Positions 9,024 to 16,678 of a stretch of 64,000 bases of DNA are shown one piece after another. The first letter of the stretch is position 1. Every line of letters begins with the position of its first letter. The notes under the pieces are model-generated. The model was not told the origin of the DNA. It did not search any database and worked only from the letters and a program-made list of their open reading frames with translations. A program made the position numbers and the translations under genes. Source of the DNA: Actinoplanes campanulatus. Lineage in GTDB: Bacteria; Actinomycetota; Actinomycetes; Mycobacteriales; Micromonosporaceae. The stretch covers positions 62,001-126,000 of the forward strand of contig NZ_BMPW01000013.1 in NCBI RefSeq assembly GCF_014647795.1, read 5' to 3'.

Positions 9024-10015
9024 CGGTTCCTCCTCGCCCGGGCACGCAGCAGGTCGGCCCCGACTGCCACGATGATGAAGATGCCGACGAACAGGTCGGA
9101 GAGCTGCGAACGCCAGCCCAGCTGGGTCACCCCGGAGGCGACCGACTGCACCAGCAGCGCGCCCAGCAGGGTGCCGAGCACCGAACCGCGGCCGCCCATG
9201 ATGCTCGTTCCGCCGATGACCACCGCGGCGATCACCGCCAGCTCCTTGCCGGCGCCGACCGACTGATCAAGCGTCGAGGTGCCCTGCGCGATCACGAAAC
9301 ACGAGGCCAGGCCGACCAGCAGGCCGGTCAGCACATAGGCCGACAGGACCCGGCGCTGCACGCGGACACCGGCCAGCCGGGCCGCCTGCGCGTCGCCGCC
9401 GATCGCGAAGAAGTGCCGGCCACCCGCCGTGTGCCGCAGCCACCACCAGGCGGCCGCCGTGAGCAGCACGGTGATCAGGAAGGCGTGCGGGACCCCGAGG
9501 GTGCGCCCGTCCGGTCCGCGGCCGAAGAACGCCAGCGTGCCGGGGATGCCGTTCACCGTCCCGGAGCCGAAGATCCGCAGGCCCAGGAACATGAACAGGT
9601 TCGCCGTACCGAAGGTGATGATGATGGCGTGCACCCGGCCGTAGGCGATCAGCACGCCGTTGACCAGGCCGAGCAGACCGCCCGCCGCGACCGACAGCAG
9701 CACCGCCACGGCGAGGCCCACCTCGGCCTCGACCAGCGCCTTCGCGGTCAGCACGGAACAGACCATGATCGCGCCGCCGACCGAGACGTCGATGCCGCCG
9801 GTGATGATCACGATGGTCATGCCGACGCCGATCAGCGCCACCGGGGCGGTCGCCACCAGCAGCGGCTGGATCGAGCCGGCGGTCAGGAACGCCGGGGTGC
9901 TCACCGCGAGCGCGGCCCACAGCACGACGATCACACCGACCAGCACCACCTCCTGGCCGGTGACCGGTGACGGCAGCACCCGCTTCCTGATCTTCGCTTC
10001 CGCAACCGCGGTCAT
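9020..10015 (-). CDS. rhaP: Sugar ABC transporter permease (rhamnose importer)
   Basis: 331-aa RbsC-like permease with repeated transmembrane helices and the motif ALIGVGMTIVIITGGIDVSVG. It forms a pair with RhaQ. ATG at 10015 follows GGAGG by six bases and overlaps the stop of a 21-codon mini-ORF (ATGA at 10012-10015). This start context (GGAGGCAGCGAATGACCGCG) occurs three times in tandem, so the start codon used by ribosomes arriving from rhaT depends on re-initiation through the mini-ORFs. Confidence 0.86.
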   Translation of the reverse strand: MTAVAEAKIRKRVLPSPVTGQEVVLVGVIVVLWAALAVSTPAFLTAGSIQPLLVATAPVALIGVGMTIVIITGGIDVSVGGAIMVCSVLTAKALVEAEVGLAVAVLLSVAAGGLLGLVNGVLIAYGRVHAIIITFGTANLFMFLGLRIFGSGTVNGIPGTLAFFGRGPDGRTLGVPHAFLITVLLTAAAWWWLRHTAGGRHFFAIGGDAQAARLAGVRVQRRVLSAYVLTGLLVGLASCFVIAQGTSTLDQSVGAGKELAVIAAVVIGGTSIMGGRGSVLGTLLGALLVQSVASGVTQLGWRSQLSDLFVGIFIIVAVGADLLRARARRNR

Positions 10016-10077
10016 TCGCTGCCTCCCGCGGCGGTCGGTCTTGTTCCGCTTCCGCTTGCTTTGCCGCGCGCGGTCAT
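10012..10077 (-). CDS. Mini-ORF 2 between rhaT and rhaP (21 codons)
   Basis: Reads MTARGKASGSGTRPTAAGGSE and then TGA. It begins with ATG at 10077 inside ATGA shared with the end of mini-ORF 1 and stops inside the ATGA that starts rhaP. Its last residues (AAGGSE) equal the C-terminus of RhaT, showing that it arose by duplication of the rhaT end plus the intergenic start site. Translation is plausible because each unit keeps a GGAGG RBS. A peptide function is doubtful; it may simply preserve coupling. Confidence 0.4.
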   Translation of the reverse strand: MTARGKASGSGTRPTAAGGSE

Positions 10078-10136
10078 TCGCTGCCTCCCGCGGCGGTCGT
10101 CGGCCTTGTTCCGCTTGCTTTGCCGCGCGCGGTCAT
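10074..10136 (-). CDS. Mini-ORF 1 between rhaT and rhaP (20 codons)
   Basis: Reads MTARGKASGTRPTTAAGGSE and then TGA. Start ATG at 10136 overlaps the rhaT stop (ATGA, 10133-10136), and its stop overlaps the start of mini-ORF 2. It differs from mini-ORF 2 by a six-base GGAAGC-type indel and a three-base difference, both multiples of three, so the frame is kept. It has the same GGAGG RBS six bases upstream. Confidence 0.4.
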   Translation of the reverse strand: MTARGKASGTRPTTAAGGSE

Positions 10137-11638
10137 TCGCTGCCTCCCGCGGCTGCGGCCAGCAGGTCCACCTGGCTGGCGTCCGGGCCGAACTCGTCGG
10201 TCGTCGTGCCGCCCCGCACCACCTGGATGCGGTCGGCGATGCGCAGCGCCTCCGGCAGGTCCGAGGTCACCACCAGGACGGCGGTGCCCTCCTCGGCCAG
10301 CTCGGTGATCAACCGGTGGATCTCCTCCTTGGCGCCGACGTCGACACCCTGCGTCGGCTCGGCCAGCACCAGCACCCTCGGCCGTTCCACCAGCTGCCGG
10401 GCGAGGATCACCTTCTGCGCGTTGCCGCCGGACATCGCGCTGATCGGCTGCCGTTCGTGCGGCGTCTTCACCGCGAGCCGCTCGATCAACTTGAGCGCCA
10501 CCGCCTTCTCCCGCGCCCGGTCCACCCAGACGCCCAGCTTGGACAGCAGCTTGAGATGACCCGCGGAGATGTTGAAGGCGATCGACTGGAAGCCGAACAT
10601 CCCCTCGACCTTGCGGTTCGCCGGCAACAGGGCGATGCCCAGTCGCTGTGCATGCTCGGGGTTCTTGATGTTGACTTGAGTTGAGTCGACTAGAAGCTGT
10701 CCATGTGTAGCGCGATCAATGCCGTACACACATGCGGCGATCTCGGATACACCCGAGCCGACCAGTCCGTACAGGGCGACGATCTCGCCGGCCCGCACGG
10801 TCACGTCGACGTCGCGGAACTTCCCGGTGCGGCCCAGGCCGCACAGCTCCAGCGCCGCCGGTCCCTCCGAGACCTCACGATGCGGCCGGGCGTCCGACAA
10901 CTCCTCGCCGACCATCAGGTGCGCGATCTGGCGCACGCTCAGATCCTTGATCGGGTACGTGCCGATCGTCCTGCCGTCACGCATGACCGTCACCTCGTCA
11001 GCGATCCGGAACAGCTCGTCCAGACGGTGCGAGATGTAGATGACCGCGACACCGGCGGCGGTGAGCCGCCGAACCACGTCGAAGAGCACCTCGATCTCGG
11101 CGTCGGTCAGGATCGCCGACGGCTCGTCGAGGATCAGCACCTTCGCGTCGGCGGCCAGCGCCTTGGCGATCGAGACCTGCTGCTGCTCGGCCACCGAGAG
11201 GGTGCCCACCTCGGCGGTCGCGTACCGCTCCGGGAGGCCGAGCAGCTCCAGCAGCTCGACCACCTTCGCGTTCTGCGCCGACCAGTCGACCTTCTTGAAC
11301 GTTGAGCGGATCTCCCGGCCCAGGAAGATGTTCTCCGCCACGGTCAGCTCGGGGAACAGCTGCGGCTCCTGGTAGACGGTGGCGATGCCGAGCGCGATGG
11401 CGTCGGTGGTGCTCCTGATCTCGGCCGTCACGCCCTCGAACTCGATCCGGCCCGAGTCGGCGGTCTCCGCCCCCGCCACGATCTTGATCATCGTGGACTT
11501 TCCCGCGCCGTTCTCCCCGACCAGGGCGTGCACCCTGCCTGCCCGTACCGTGAAATCGGCGTGCTGAATGGCCCGGACCGCGCCGAACCGCTTCGAGATA
11601 GCGGTCAGGCGCAGTCGGGGCGTCGTCTCGTCGGTCAT
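10133..11638 (-). CDS. rhaT: Sugar ABC transporter ATP-binding protein (rhamnose importer)
   Basis: 501-aa double ATPase of the RbsA/MglA type that powers rhamnose import. The N-terminal half has Walker A GENGAGKST, signature LSVAEQQQV and Walker B VLILDEPSA. The C-terminal half has a degenerate Walker A (GLVGSGVSE), as usual for this family, and signature MSGGNAQKV. Its Walker B reads VLVLAEPTQGVDVGA, with alanine where most relatives have aspartate. It starts three bases after rhaS ends, and its C-terminal codons are duplicated downstream as two mini-ORFs. Confidence 0.87.
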   Translation of the reverse strand: MTDETTPRLRLTAISKRFGAVRAIQHADFTVRAGRVHALVGENGAGKSTMIKIVAGAETADSGRIEFEGVTAEIRSTTDAIALGIATVYQEPQLFPELTVAENIFLGREIRSTFKKVDWSAQNAKVVELLELLGLPERYATAEVGTLSVAEQQQVSIAKALAADAKVLILDEPSAILTDAEIEVLFDVVRRLTAAGVAVIYISHRLDELFRIADEVTVMRDGRTIGTYPIKDLSVRQIAHLMVGEELSDARPHREVSEGPAALELCGLGRTGKFRDVDVTVRAGEIVALYGLVGSGVSEIAACVYGIDRATHGQLLVDSTQVNIKNPEHAQRLGIALLPANRKVEGMFGFQSIAFNISAGHLKLLSKLGVWVDRAREKAVALKLIERLAVKTPHERQPISAMSGGNAQKVILARQLVERPRVLVLAEPTQGVDVGAKEEIHRLITELAEEGTAVLVVTSDLPEALRIADRIQVVRGGTTTDEFGPDASQVDLLAAAAGGSE

Positions 11639-11641
11639 CGA

Positions 11642-12670
11642 TCAGTAGTTGAACTTGTCGACGTTCTGGTCGGTGATCGCCAGGGCCGGGCCGAGCAGCA
11701 GCATCTTGTCGGCCTCGGTGTAGGCGACCGCGGACAGCTCGCTGGACACGTTGTTCGTCGCCGCGAACGGCTTGCCCTGCGCGATCTGCGCGCCGGCCCA
11801 CGCGGTCAGGTAGCCGAGGTTCTCGACGTCCCAGAGGATCGCCGCGCTCGACGACTTGTCCTGCAGGTACGGCTTCATCGCCTGCGGCGTGCCCAGGCCG
11901 ACCGTGAAGACCTTGCCGATCTTGCCGGCGTCCTTGACCGCCTGCGCCACACCCGGCGCGGACGAGGTGCACTCGCCGACCAGGCCGGTCAGGTCCGGGT
12001 GCGCGTTCATCAGGTCGGTCGCCATCTGGGTGGCCTTCGCCTGATCCTCACCGGCGTAGACCACGTCGACGATCGTCGCCTCCGGGTACTTGGTCTTGGT
12101 GTACTCCTGCTGCACCTTGATCCAGGCGTTCAGGTTCTCCGCGGTCTGGCCACAGGAGACGATCGCATACTTGCCCTTGCCGCCCATCTCCTTGAGCAGC
12201 GCGTCGGTCAGCCCCTCGCCGATGCCCTGCGCGGTGGCCTGGTTGACGAACACCTCCCGGACACTGCTCGGCGCGTCGGTGTCGGCGGTCGCCACGTGGA
12301 TGCCGGCGTCCTTGGCCTGCTGGAGCAGCGGGGCCATCGAGTCCGGGTCGTTCGGGGCGACGATCAGGGTGTCGACCTTCTGCTGGATGTACGACCGGAC
12401 GATGTCGGCCTGGGCGGCCGCGTCGGCCTGCGTCGGACCCTGGTAGAGCCATTCGACGTTGCCGAGCGCGGCGGCCGCCTCCTTGCCACCCGCGTTCATC
12501 GCCTCGAAGTAGGGGACACCCTGCAACTTCGGGACGAAGGCCACCTTGTACGTTTTATCGCCGGACCCGCTGGAAGCGGCCGTGTCGGTGTCGTTCTTCT
12601 TGGTACAGCCGGACAGAGCTATGGCGGCCGTCGTGGTGAGCACGACGGCGGCGGTGAACCGAGGGCGCAT
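11642..12670 (-). CDS. rhaS: Rhamnose-binding lipoprotein of ABC importer
   Basis: 342-aa periplasmic-binding-protein-like (Peripla_BP_4) lipoprotein. The signal peptide ends in the lipobox LSGC (C22) followed by a charged linker. The mature part has the type I fold pattern of ribose/rhamnose binders (VAFVPKLQGVPYFEAMNAGG; DTLIVAPNDPDSM). ATG at 12670 has a clear GGGAGGC RBS (12674-12680). It is the first gene of the rha operon. Rhamnose specificity is inferred from the isomerase at the operon end. Confidence 0.87.
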   Translation of the reverse strand: MRPRFTAAVVLTTTAAIALSGCTKKNDTDTAASSGSGDKTYKVAFVPKLQGVPYFEAMNAGGKEAAAALGNVEWLYQGPTQADAAAQADIVRSYIQQKVDTLIVAPNDPDSMAPLLQQAKDAGIHVATADTDAPSSVREVFVNQATAQGIGEGLTDALLKEMGGKGKYAIVSCGQTAENLNAWIKVQQEYTKTKYPEATIVDVVYAGEDQAKATQMATDLMNAHPDLTGLVGECTSSAPGVAQAVKDAGKIGKVFTVGLGTPQAMKPYLQDKSSSAAILWDVENLGYLTAWAGAQIAQGKPFAATNNVSSELSAVAYTEADKMLLLGPALAITDQNVDKFNY

Positions 12671-12692
12671 GAAGCCTCCCGAAGAGGAGTTC

Positions 12693-12706
12693 TTGAAACG
12701 TTCTAG
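12693..12706. promoter_or_regulatory. LacI-type operator O1 of rha operon
   Basis: TTGAAACGTTCTAG matches the palindrome TTGAAACGTTTCAA at 11 of 14 positions. It lies 14 bases downstream of the -10 element, where a bound repressor would block initiation or early elongation. Confidence 0.6.
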
Positions 12707-12720
12707 CTGAGGTGTGACTC

Positions 12721-12749
12721 ACGTTACGAGGCAGTTAGGGCAGGGTCAA
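12721..12749 (-). promoter_or_regulatory. sigma-70-like promoter of rha operon
   Basis: Minus-strand -35 TTGACC (12744-12749), 17-bp spacer and -10 TAACGT (12721-12726). It lies about 50 bases upstream of rhaS and between the two operators. Confidence 0.65.
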
Positions 12750-12812
12750 GAGTTGATTCTCCGGGTGCCCTTGATTTCCACTTCGAGCAGGCCAATTGTC
12801 CCGTGGTGTCTT

Positions 12813-12826
12813 GTGAGACGTTTCAA
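12813..12826. promoter_or_regulatory. LacI-type operator O2 of rha operon
   Basis: GTGAGACGTTTCAA matches TTGAAACGTTTCAA at 12 of 14 positions. Its centre is exactly 120 bp from that of O1, on the other side of the promoter, a geometry suited to DNA looping. The cognate regulator was not found next to it. Confidence 0.55.
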
Positions 12827-12936
12827 GGCTCGCCCTCGGCTGGCCGCCTACGTGCCTTCCTGTCGCCGGCGCGCCGTCCGCCGTCTTTCCCGCATCGGCC
12901 CACCCGGCGGTGCGGCGCCTTCCTCGGCGGGTCCGT

Positions 12937-13004
12937 GTCCGGGTGCGGGCGTCCGGCCGCTCTGCTCGTGTCCGGGGCGTCCGGGTGCGGGCGTCCGGCC
13001 GCTC
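12937..13004. repeat. 26-bp direct repeat pair
   Basis: Identical 26-base copies, containing GGGTGCGGGCGTCCGGCCGC, lie at 12937-12962 and 12979-13004, 42 bases apart. No gene or known site explains them. Confidence 0.85.
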
Positions 13005-13369
13005 CGCCAGTGTCCTTCCGGCCGCGTGGCGTACCGCTGTTCCGCCCGCGGCCCTGCCCAGTTGCCGTGCTCGGCGTCAGCGTGTTCGGTGCGGCGTCCT
13101 TGTGGTCGCCGCCGATGGCCGGGGCGGCGTAGTCGACACTTTCGCCCGCGTCCCTATCGGATCGCTGTGTTCGTAGCTGTTTCAGCCCATTCTTCGTGGA
13201 AGCTCGGCCGTCCACTCATGGCAGTGACCTCGCCGAGTCGGCTGATCTGCTACTCATGCCGGTTCGCATGATGGGAACAGTCGGCTCGCATTCGGCTGGC
13301 AACATTCCGCACGCTGGGCGATCGAGCACCTACGGTCCTTGCCGTGTTGCGACGAGTCCCGCCGGGGTG

Positions 13370-13570
13370 CGGTGGCCTGCCCGGGTGCGGCGGGCTTGCC
13401 GGGGTGTGGTGGGCAGCCCGCTGCGGTGGCCTGCCCGGCTGCGGTGGCCTTGCCGGGGAGCGGGTGGGCTTGTCGGGGTGTGGTGGGCTTGCCGAGCTGC
13501 GGTGGGCTGCCCGGCTGCGGTGGCCTTGCCCGCTGCGGTGGGCTCGCCGGGGTGCCGTGGGCTTGCCGTG
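13370..13570. repeat. Degenerate GC-skewed minisatellite
   Basis: Around ten degenerate units of about 20 bases related to GCGGTGGCCTGCCCGGCTGC and GGGGTGTGGTGGGCTTGCCG run through this block. The plus strand is strongly G-rich with many GGG/GG runs, so G-quadruplex or slipped structures are conceivable. Units vary too much and lack spacers, so it is not a CRISPR array. Confidence 0.75.
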
Positions 13571-13595
13571 ATATTACGGGCCACGTCGTGAGGGG

Positions 13596-13627
13596 ACGGG
13601 GTCCCGCCGTGGTACGGCGGGGCCCGT
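13596..13627 (-). terminator. Hairpin terminator candidate after the DUF3618-like gene
   Basis: About 13-bp GC stem (13596-13609 with 13615-13627, one bulge or wobble) and a TGGTA loop, 10 bases downstream of the stop codon on the minus strand. There is no T tail, as is common for actinobacterial terminators. Confidence 0.55.
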
Positions 13628-13637
13628 CAGCGAACGA

Positions 13638-16097
13638 TCAGCGGAGTCTTCGGCGGATGACCGCCACGGCGATTGCGGCGACCACCAGACCTACGCCGAT
13701 CCAGACGTAGCGCTTCCGCTTGTCGGGCATCCGGTCCGGCATCGCGCCGATCGCCGACGAAGCGCGTTCGCGCATTGTGCCGATCGCCTCGGAAGCACGC
13801 CCGGGCAAAGTGCCGATCGCGGTGGTGGCGCGCTCCGCCGCATCAGCGGCGCTCTCGGCGAGGTGGGTGCGGGTCTCCGCCGTGGCCTGCCGCATTCCGC
13901 CGTGCTCGGCTGGATCAGCCGCCCGATGGCCGTGATGCTGCCCGGTTTTGCCGGTCAGGGAACCCATCACGTCGCCCGCTGCCTCCTTGAGCCGGGCCGG
14001 TTCGGCTTTCGAAGCCAGGTTGCCCGCCGACTCCGCCAGTCGGCTGCTCTTGTCCGCGACCGTCGCGGCGATCTGTCCGCTCTTTTCGGCCACGGTGTCG
14101 GAGACCTTCCCGCTCTTCTCCGCCACGGTGTCAGCGATCTGTCCGCTCTTTTCGGCCGCGGCCTGCTTGATCCTCCCAGGCACGTCCATCTTCGCGGCCA
14201 GGGCCGCCGCAGTCTCGCCCAGTTCGGCCCTGGTCTGCTCGATCTCGGCGCGCAGTGCGTCGGCCCGCTCCGAGGCGTCCCCACCCTCACCGTTGCGGAC
14301 TCGCTCCGCCGCGGCGTGCACTTCCTCGCTCCGCTTGTTGTTCGGCGTTGCGTCTGCGGTGGTCGGGGTCTTGTCGGGTGTGTTGTTCGGCGTTGCCTCT
14401 GCGGTGGTGGAGGTCTTGTCGGATGTGTTGTTCCGCGCTGTGTCCGCGGTGGTCGGGGTCTTGTCCTGCTCGTCCTTCCGTTCCGCGTGGGCGCTGGCCG
14501 GAGGCGCGCCGTGCTGTTGCGTGCTCGCCGTACTCGATGTCGCGATGGGCTCAGCCGTCTCCACATCATGCGCAGGCCGGGTGGCCGCCGTCTGCGTTCC
14601 AGGTGCGCTGGTGCTCATGTCTGCGACGTGGGCTCCGGCGGGGCTTTTCGTCCCCGGTACAGCGTTGGAAGCGGCTCCAGCGCCGGACATGGCGCCGTTT
14701 CCAACTGCGCCCGCCGCTGCCGTCGAGCCCGGCGTGGGCACGGTCGCCCGGCCCGTCGCCCGCTCCTTGGCAGCCTCGGGCGAGCTGGTGCCCGGCCTCG
14801 AGTGACCACTCGCCGCGACGCTCGACGGCGGCGGCTTGGCCATCGCACCGGTACCCGATGCCGTTGCCGATTCGCCCGCGCCCATCGGTGGGGTGGACTT
14901 GGGCGCATTCGTGTCCGACGGGCGACCGGCCCTGGATGGCGGTGTTGGTTTGGTCGACGTGTTGGTGCCTGTTGTCGGCGGGCTGCCGGTCCTGGAGCTT
15001 GCCGGTGGTGTGGGTTTGGCTGCCGCGCTCGTGCCCGTTGGCGATGGGCTACCGGACTCCGAGCGTGGCGGTGTGGGCTCGGGCCCTCGGGTGCCGCTCG
15101 CTGTAGTGCCCTCTTTGCTTATTTTTGTAGTGTGATGACCTGTTCTAGGCGTGGTTGAGGCGCCCGAGTGAGCCAGCGTGGGTGAGGCCGGCTTTTGCGT
15201 TCCCGGCCTGCCGGAGTGCTCTCCGCCGGTGGTCGGCGGAGGGGTGTCGGGTGTCTCCGTGCCGCCGTACTGTCCTGAATCGCTGCCCGGTTGCCCGGCA
15301 CCCACTGGTGGAGTCGGCTTAGCCACCGCACCGGTGGGCGACGATCGATGCCCCGAGGTGGCTGCGGGCGGCGGCGCCGGTTTGGGTGTGCCGGCCTTGC
15401 GTGGAGGTTCCGTGTGGCTGGGCGGGATGCTAGCCGGCGACGATGTGGGTTTGGGCGTCCCCGAACTACCGGAACGCGCGGTACCTTCACCCGCCGATGA
15501 GGCGCCCCCCGCGGGCGGCGCGTTTCCTGTGGCCTCTCCCGCAGTCCCGGCGGCGCTGGTGGTCACCGTGCTGCGTGAGGCCGGTCCCGGAGTCACGGTG
15601 CTGTGTGAACTCTGCTCCGTTGCCTTGGTGTTGTGCGAACCCGATGCCGGGGATGCGGCGCCGTGCGCACCCGTTGTGGGTGTCGAGCTGCTGTGTGTCC
15701 CAGGTCCGGGTGTCGGTTTGCTGTGTGTCCCAGGTCCGGGTGTCGGTTTGCTGTGTGTCCCAGGTCCGGGTGTCGGTTTGCTGTGTGCGCCTGATCCGGG
15801 TTCGGGTTTGGTGTGTGCGGCCGGGACGTTCTGGGCGCCAGCCTGATCACTCCGCATACCGCTGGTCGGCTTGTCTGTCGCCGACCTGCTCATCGAGCTC
15901 GCCCCCGAAGGTCCGGTCACATCGCCCGTGCTCGGCTTACGACTGCCGGCCGGTGTGGTCGTGGGCGCCTTACCCGTATCGCCCGTCGGGGCGGCGTTGT
16001 CGGGTGCCCGGCTTGATGCTGGTGGGCCCGGCTTGGGCCGGTTGTGGCTGGCGGAGGACCGGCGTGCCTCTGCGCGGTTGCCGTTGGAGGCGTTCAT
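13638..16097 (-). CDS. DUF3618-like membrane-anchored protein with very long low-complexity arm
   Basis: 819 aa. Residues 1 to about 600 are Pro/Thr/Ser/Ala/Gly-rich, disordered-looking sequence including perfect HSKPTPGPGT repeats. Residues about 605-650 (ADALRAEIEQTRAELGETAA) match the DUF3618 signature, followed by heptad-like helical repeats (VAEKSGQIADTVAEKSGK). The end is a transmembrane helix (VWIGVGLVVAAIAVAVI) plus RRRLR. DUF3618 proteins are usually 100-300 aa, so the arm is an expansion. Its start overlaps the holin-like gene upstream (ATGA), forming the pair often seen in actinomycetes. Function is unknown; an envelope or wall-spanning tether, N-terminus in or C-terminus in, fits the layout. 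Translation of the repeat-rich arm is supported by uninterrupted frame over 1.8 kb and coupling. Confidence 0.75.
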   Translation of the reverse strand: MNASNGNRAEARRSSASHNRPKPGPPASSRAPDNAAPTGDTGKAPTTTPAGSRKPSTGDVTGPSGASSMSRSATDKPTSGMRSDQAGAQNVPAAHTKPEPGSGAHSKPTPGPGTHSKPTPGPGTHSKPTPGPGTHSSSTPTTGAHGAASPASGSHNTKATEQSSHSTVTPGPASRSTVTTSAAGTAGEATGNAPPAGGASSAGEGTARSGSSGTPKPTSSPASIPPSHTEPPRKAGTPKPAPPPAATSGHRSSPTGAVAKPTPPVGAGQPGSDSGQYGGTETPDTPPPTTGGEHSGRPGTQKPASPTLAHSGASTTPRTGHHTTKISKEGTTASGTRGPEPTPPRSESGSPSPTGTSAAAKPTPPASSRTGSPPTTGTNTSTKPTPPSRAGRPSDTNAPKSTPPMGAGESATASGTGAMAKPPPSSVAASGHSRPGTSSPEAAKERATGRATVPTPGSTAAAGAVGNGAMSGAGAASNAVPGTKSPAGAHVADMSTSAPGTQTAATRPAHDVETAEPIATSSTASTQQHGAPPASAHAERKDEQDKTPTTADTARNNTSDKTSTTAEATPNNTPDKTPTTADATPNNKRSEEVHAAAERVRNGEGGDASERADALRAEIEQTRAELGETAAALAAKMDVPGRIKQAAAEKSGQIADTVAEKSGKVSDTVAEKSGQIAATVADKSSRLAESAGNLASKAEPARLKEAAGDVMGSLTGKTGQHHGHRAADPAEHGGMRQATAETRTHLAESAADAAERATTAIGTLPGRASEAIGTMRERASSAIGAMPDRMPDKRKRYVWIGVGLVVAAIAVAVIRRRLR
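15691..15810 (-). repeat. 30-bp coding tandem repeat
   Basis: Three identical 30-base units (15691-15720, 15721-15750, 15751-15780) and a fourth degenerate one encode HSKPTPGPGT decapeptides of the DUF3618-like protein. Perfect identity implies recent expansion and possible length variation between strains, always in frame. Confidence 0.92.
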
Positions 16098-16510
16098 GCG
16101 TGCGTCCCACGCCGGGCAGCCGCCATGAACTCGTTCACGTCCTTGCGGCCGCTGGCGATCGCCGCGTCAGGAGTCGGCGGCACCGCCTCTCGGATCTCCC
16201 GTCTGCCGGCGATCGCCGTGATCCCGGCGGCGCAGAGCAGAATCACCGTCACGGTCAGGGCGGCCGCCCACATCGGCATGACCAGCGACAGGGCCGCAAC
16301 AGCGGTGAACAGCAGGGCGCCCATCCCGTACAGCGCGATCACCCCGGCTCCGCCGAGCAGACCCGCGCCCTTTCCGGCCTTCTTGCCTTTCTCGACCATC
16401 TCGATCCGGGCGAGTGCCAGTTCGTCCCGAGCCAGGGTGGTCACCTGCTCACTGAGCTGACTGACCAACTCCGCGGTCGATTGGTCGATTCGTGGGTCTG
16501 TGTGGGTCAT
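16094..16510 (-). CDS. DUF1469/holin-superfamily-like membrane protein
   Basis: 138 aa with an amphipathic N-terminal helix (STAELVSQLSEQVTTLARDE) and two strong transmembrane segments (about 50-75 and 80-102), the pattern of the phage holin III/DUF1469 family that accompanies DUF3618 genes in actinomycetes. No lysin or phage gene is nearby, so a phage role is unlikely; it is probably a housekeeping envelope protein. It overlaps the next gene by four bases. Start ATG at 16510 follows GGAGGGGG. Confidence 0.8.
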   Translation of the reverse strand: MTHTDPRIDQSTAELVSQLSEQVTTLARDELALARIEMVEKGKKAGKGAGLLGGAGVIALYGMGALLFTAVAALSLVMPMWAAALTVTVILLCAAGITAIAGRREIREAVPPTPDAAIASGRKDVNEFMAAARRGTHA

Positions 16511-16678
16511 CGTCCCCCTCCGTCCTGCACGGTTCTCCGCGACAGACGTACCCCGGCTAATGCTGACTAATCGCCCTTCCGCTCTCCCGAAATGCCAGAA
16601 AAGTGATGAACCATCGGATTGGCGCGCCTTCCGGTCTTTGGACCGGAGCTGTGCCGAACCCCGTGGCGAAGGGCCGAC

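Larger units (their letters stand above)
10012..10157 (-). repeat. Tandem duplication at the rhaT-rhaP junction
   Basis: The element containing CCGCGGGAGGCAGCGAATGA occurs three times, ending at 10012, 10074 and 10133 (unit lengths 62 and 59 bases). Between copies a GCAAAGCAAGCGGAACAAG-like block occurs twice. The third copy is the genuine end of rhaT. Confidence 0.9.
12827..13597. other. Gene-poor, repeat-rich intergenic region
   Basis: About 770 bases with no convincing gene. ORFs here encode only Arg/Pro/Gly/Ala-rich low-complexity sequence without family motifs or good start sites. It holds two repeat blocks listed separately and otherwise anonymous GC-rich DNA. A minus-strand frame at 13330-13584 (84 codons, GTG start) is open across the second block, with Ala/Pro/Thr/His-rich composition; I regard it as repeat-driven rather than a gene. 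Confidence 0.6.

Noticed and set aside
13370-13570. CRISPR array
   Set aside because: Units are contiguous and degenerate, with no constant repeat and unique spacers, and no cas genes nearby.
16094-16510. Prophage lysis cassette
   Set aside because: The holin-like gene pairs with a DUF3618-like gene, a common chromosomal arrangement; no phage genes are present.
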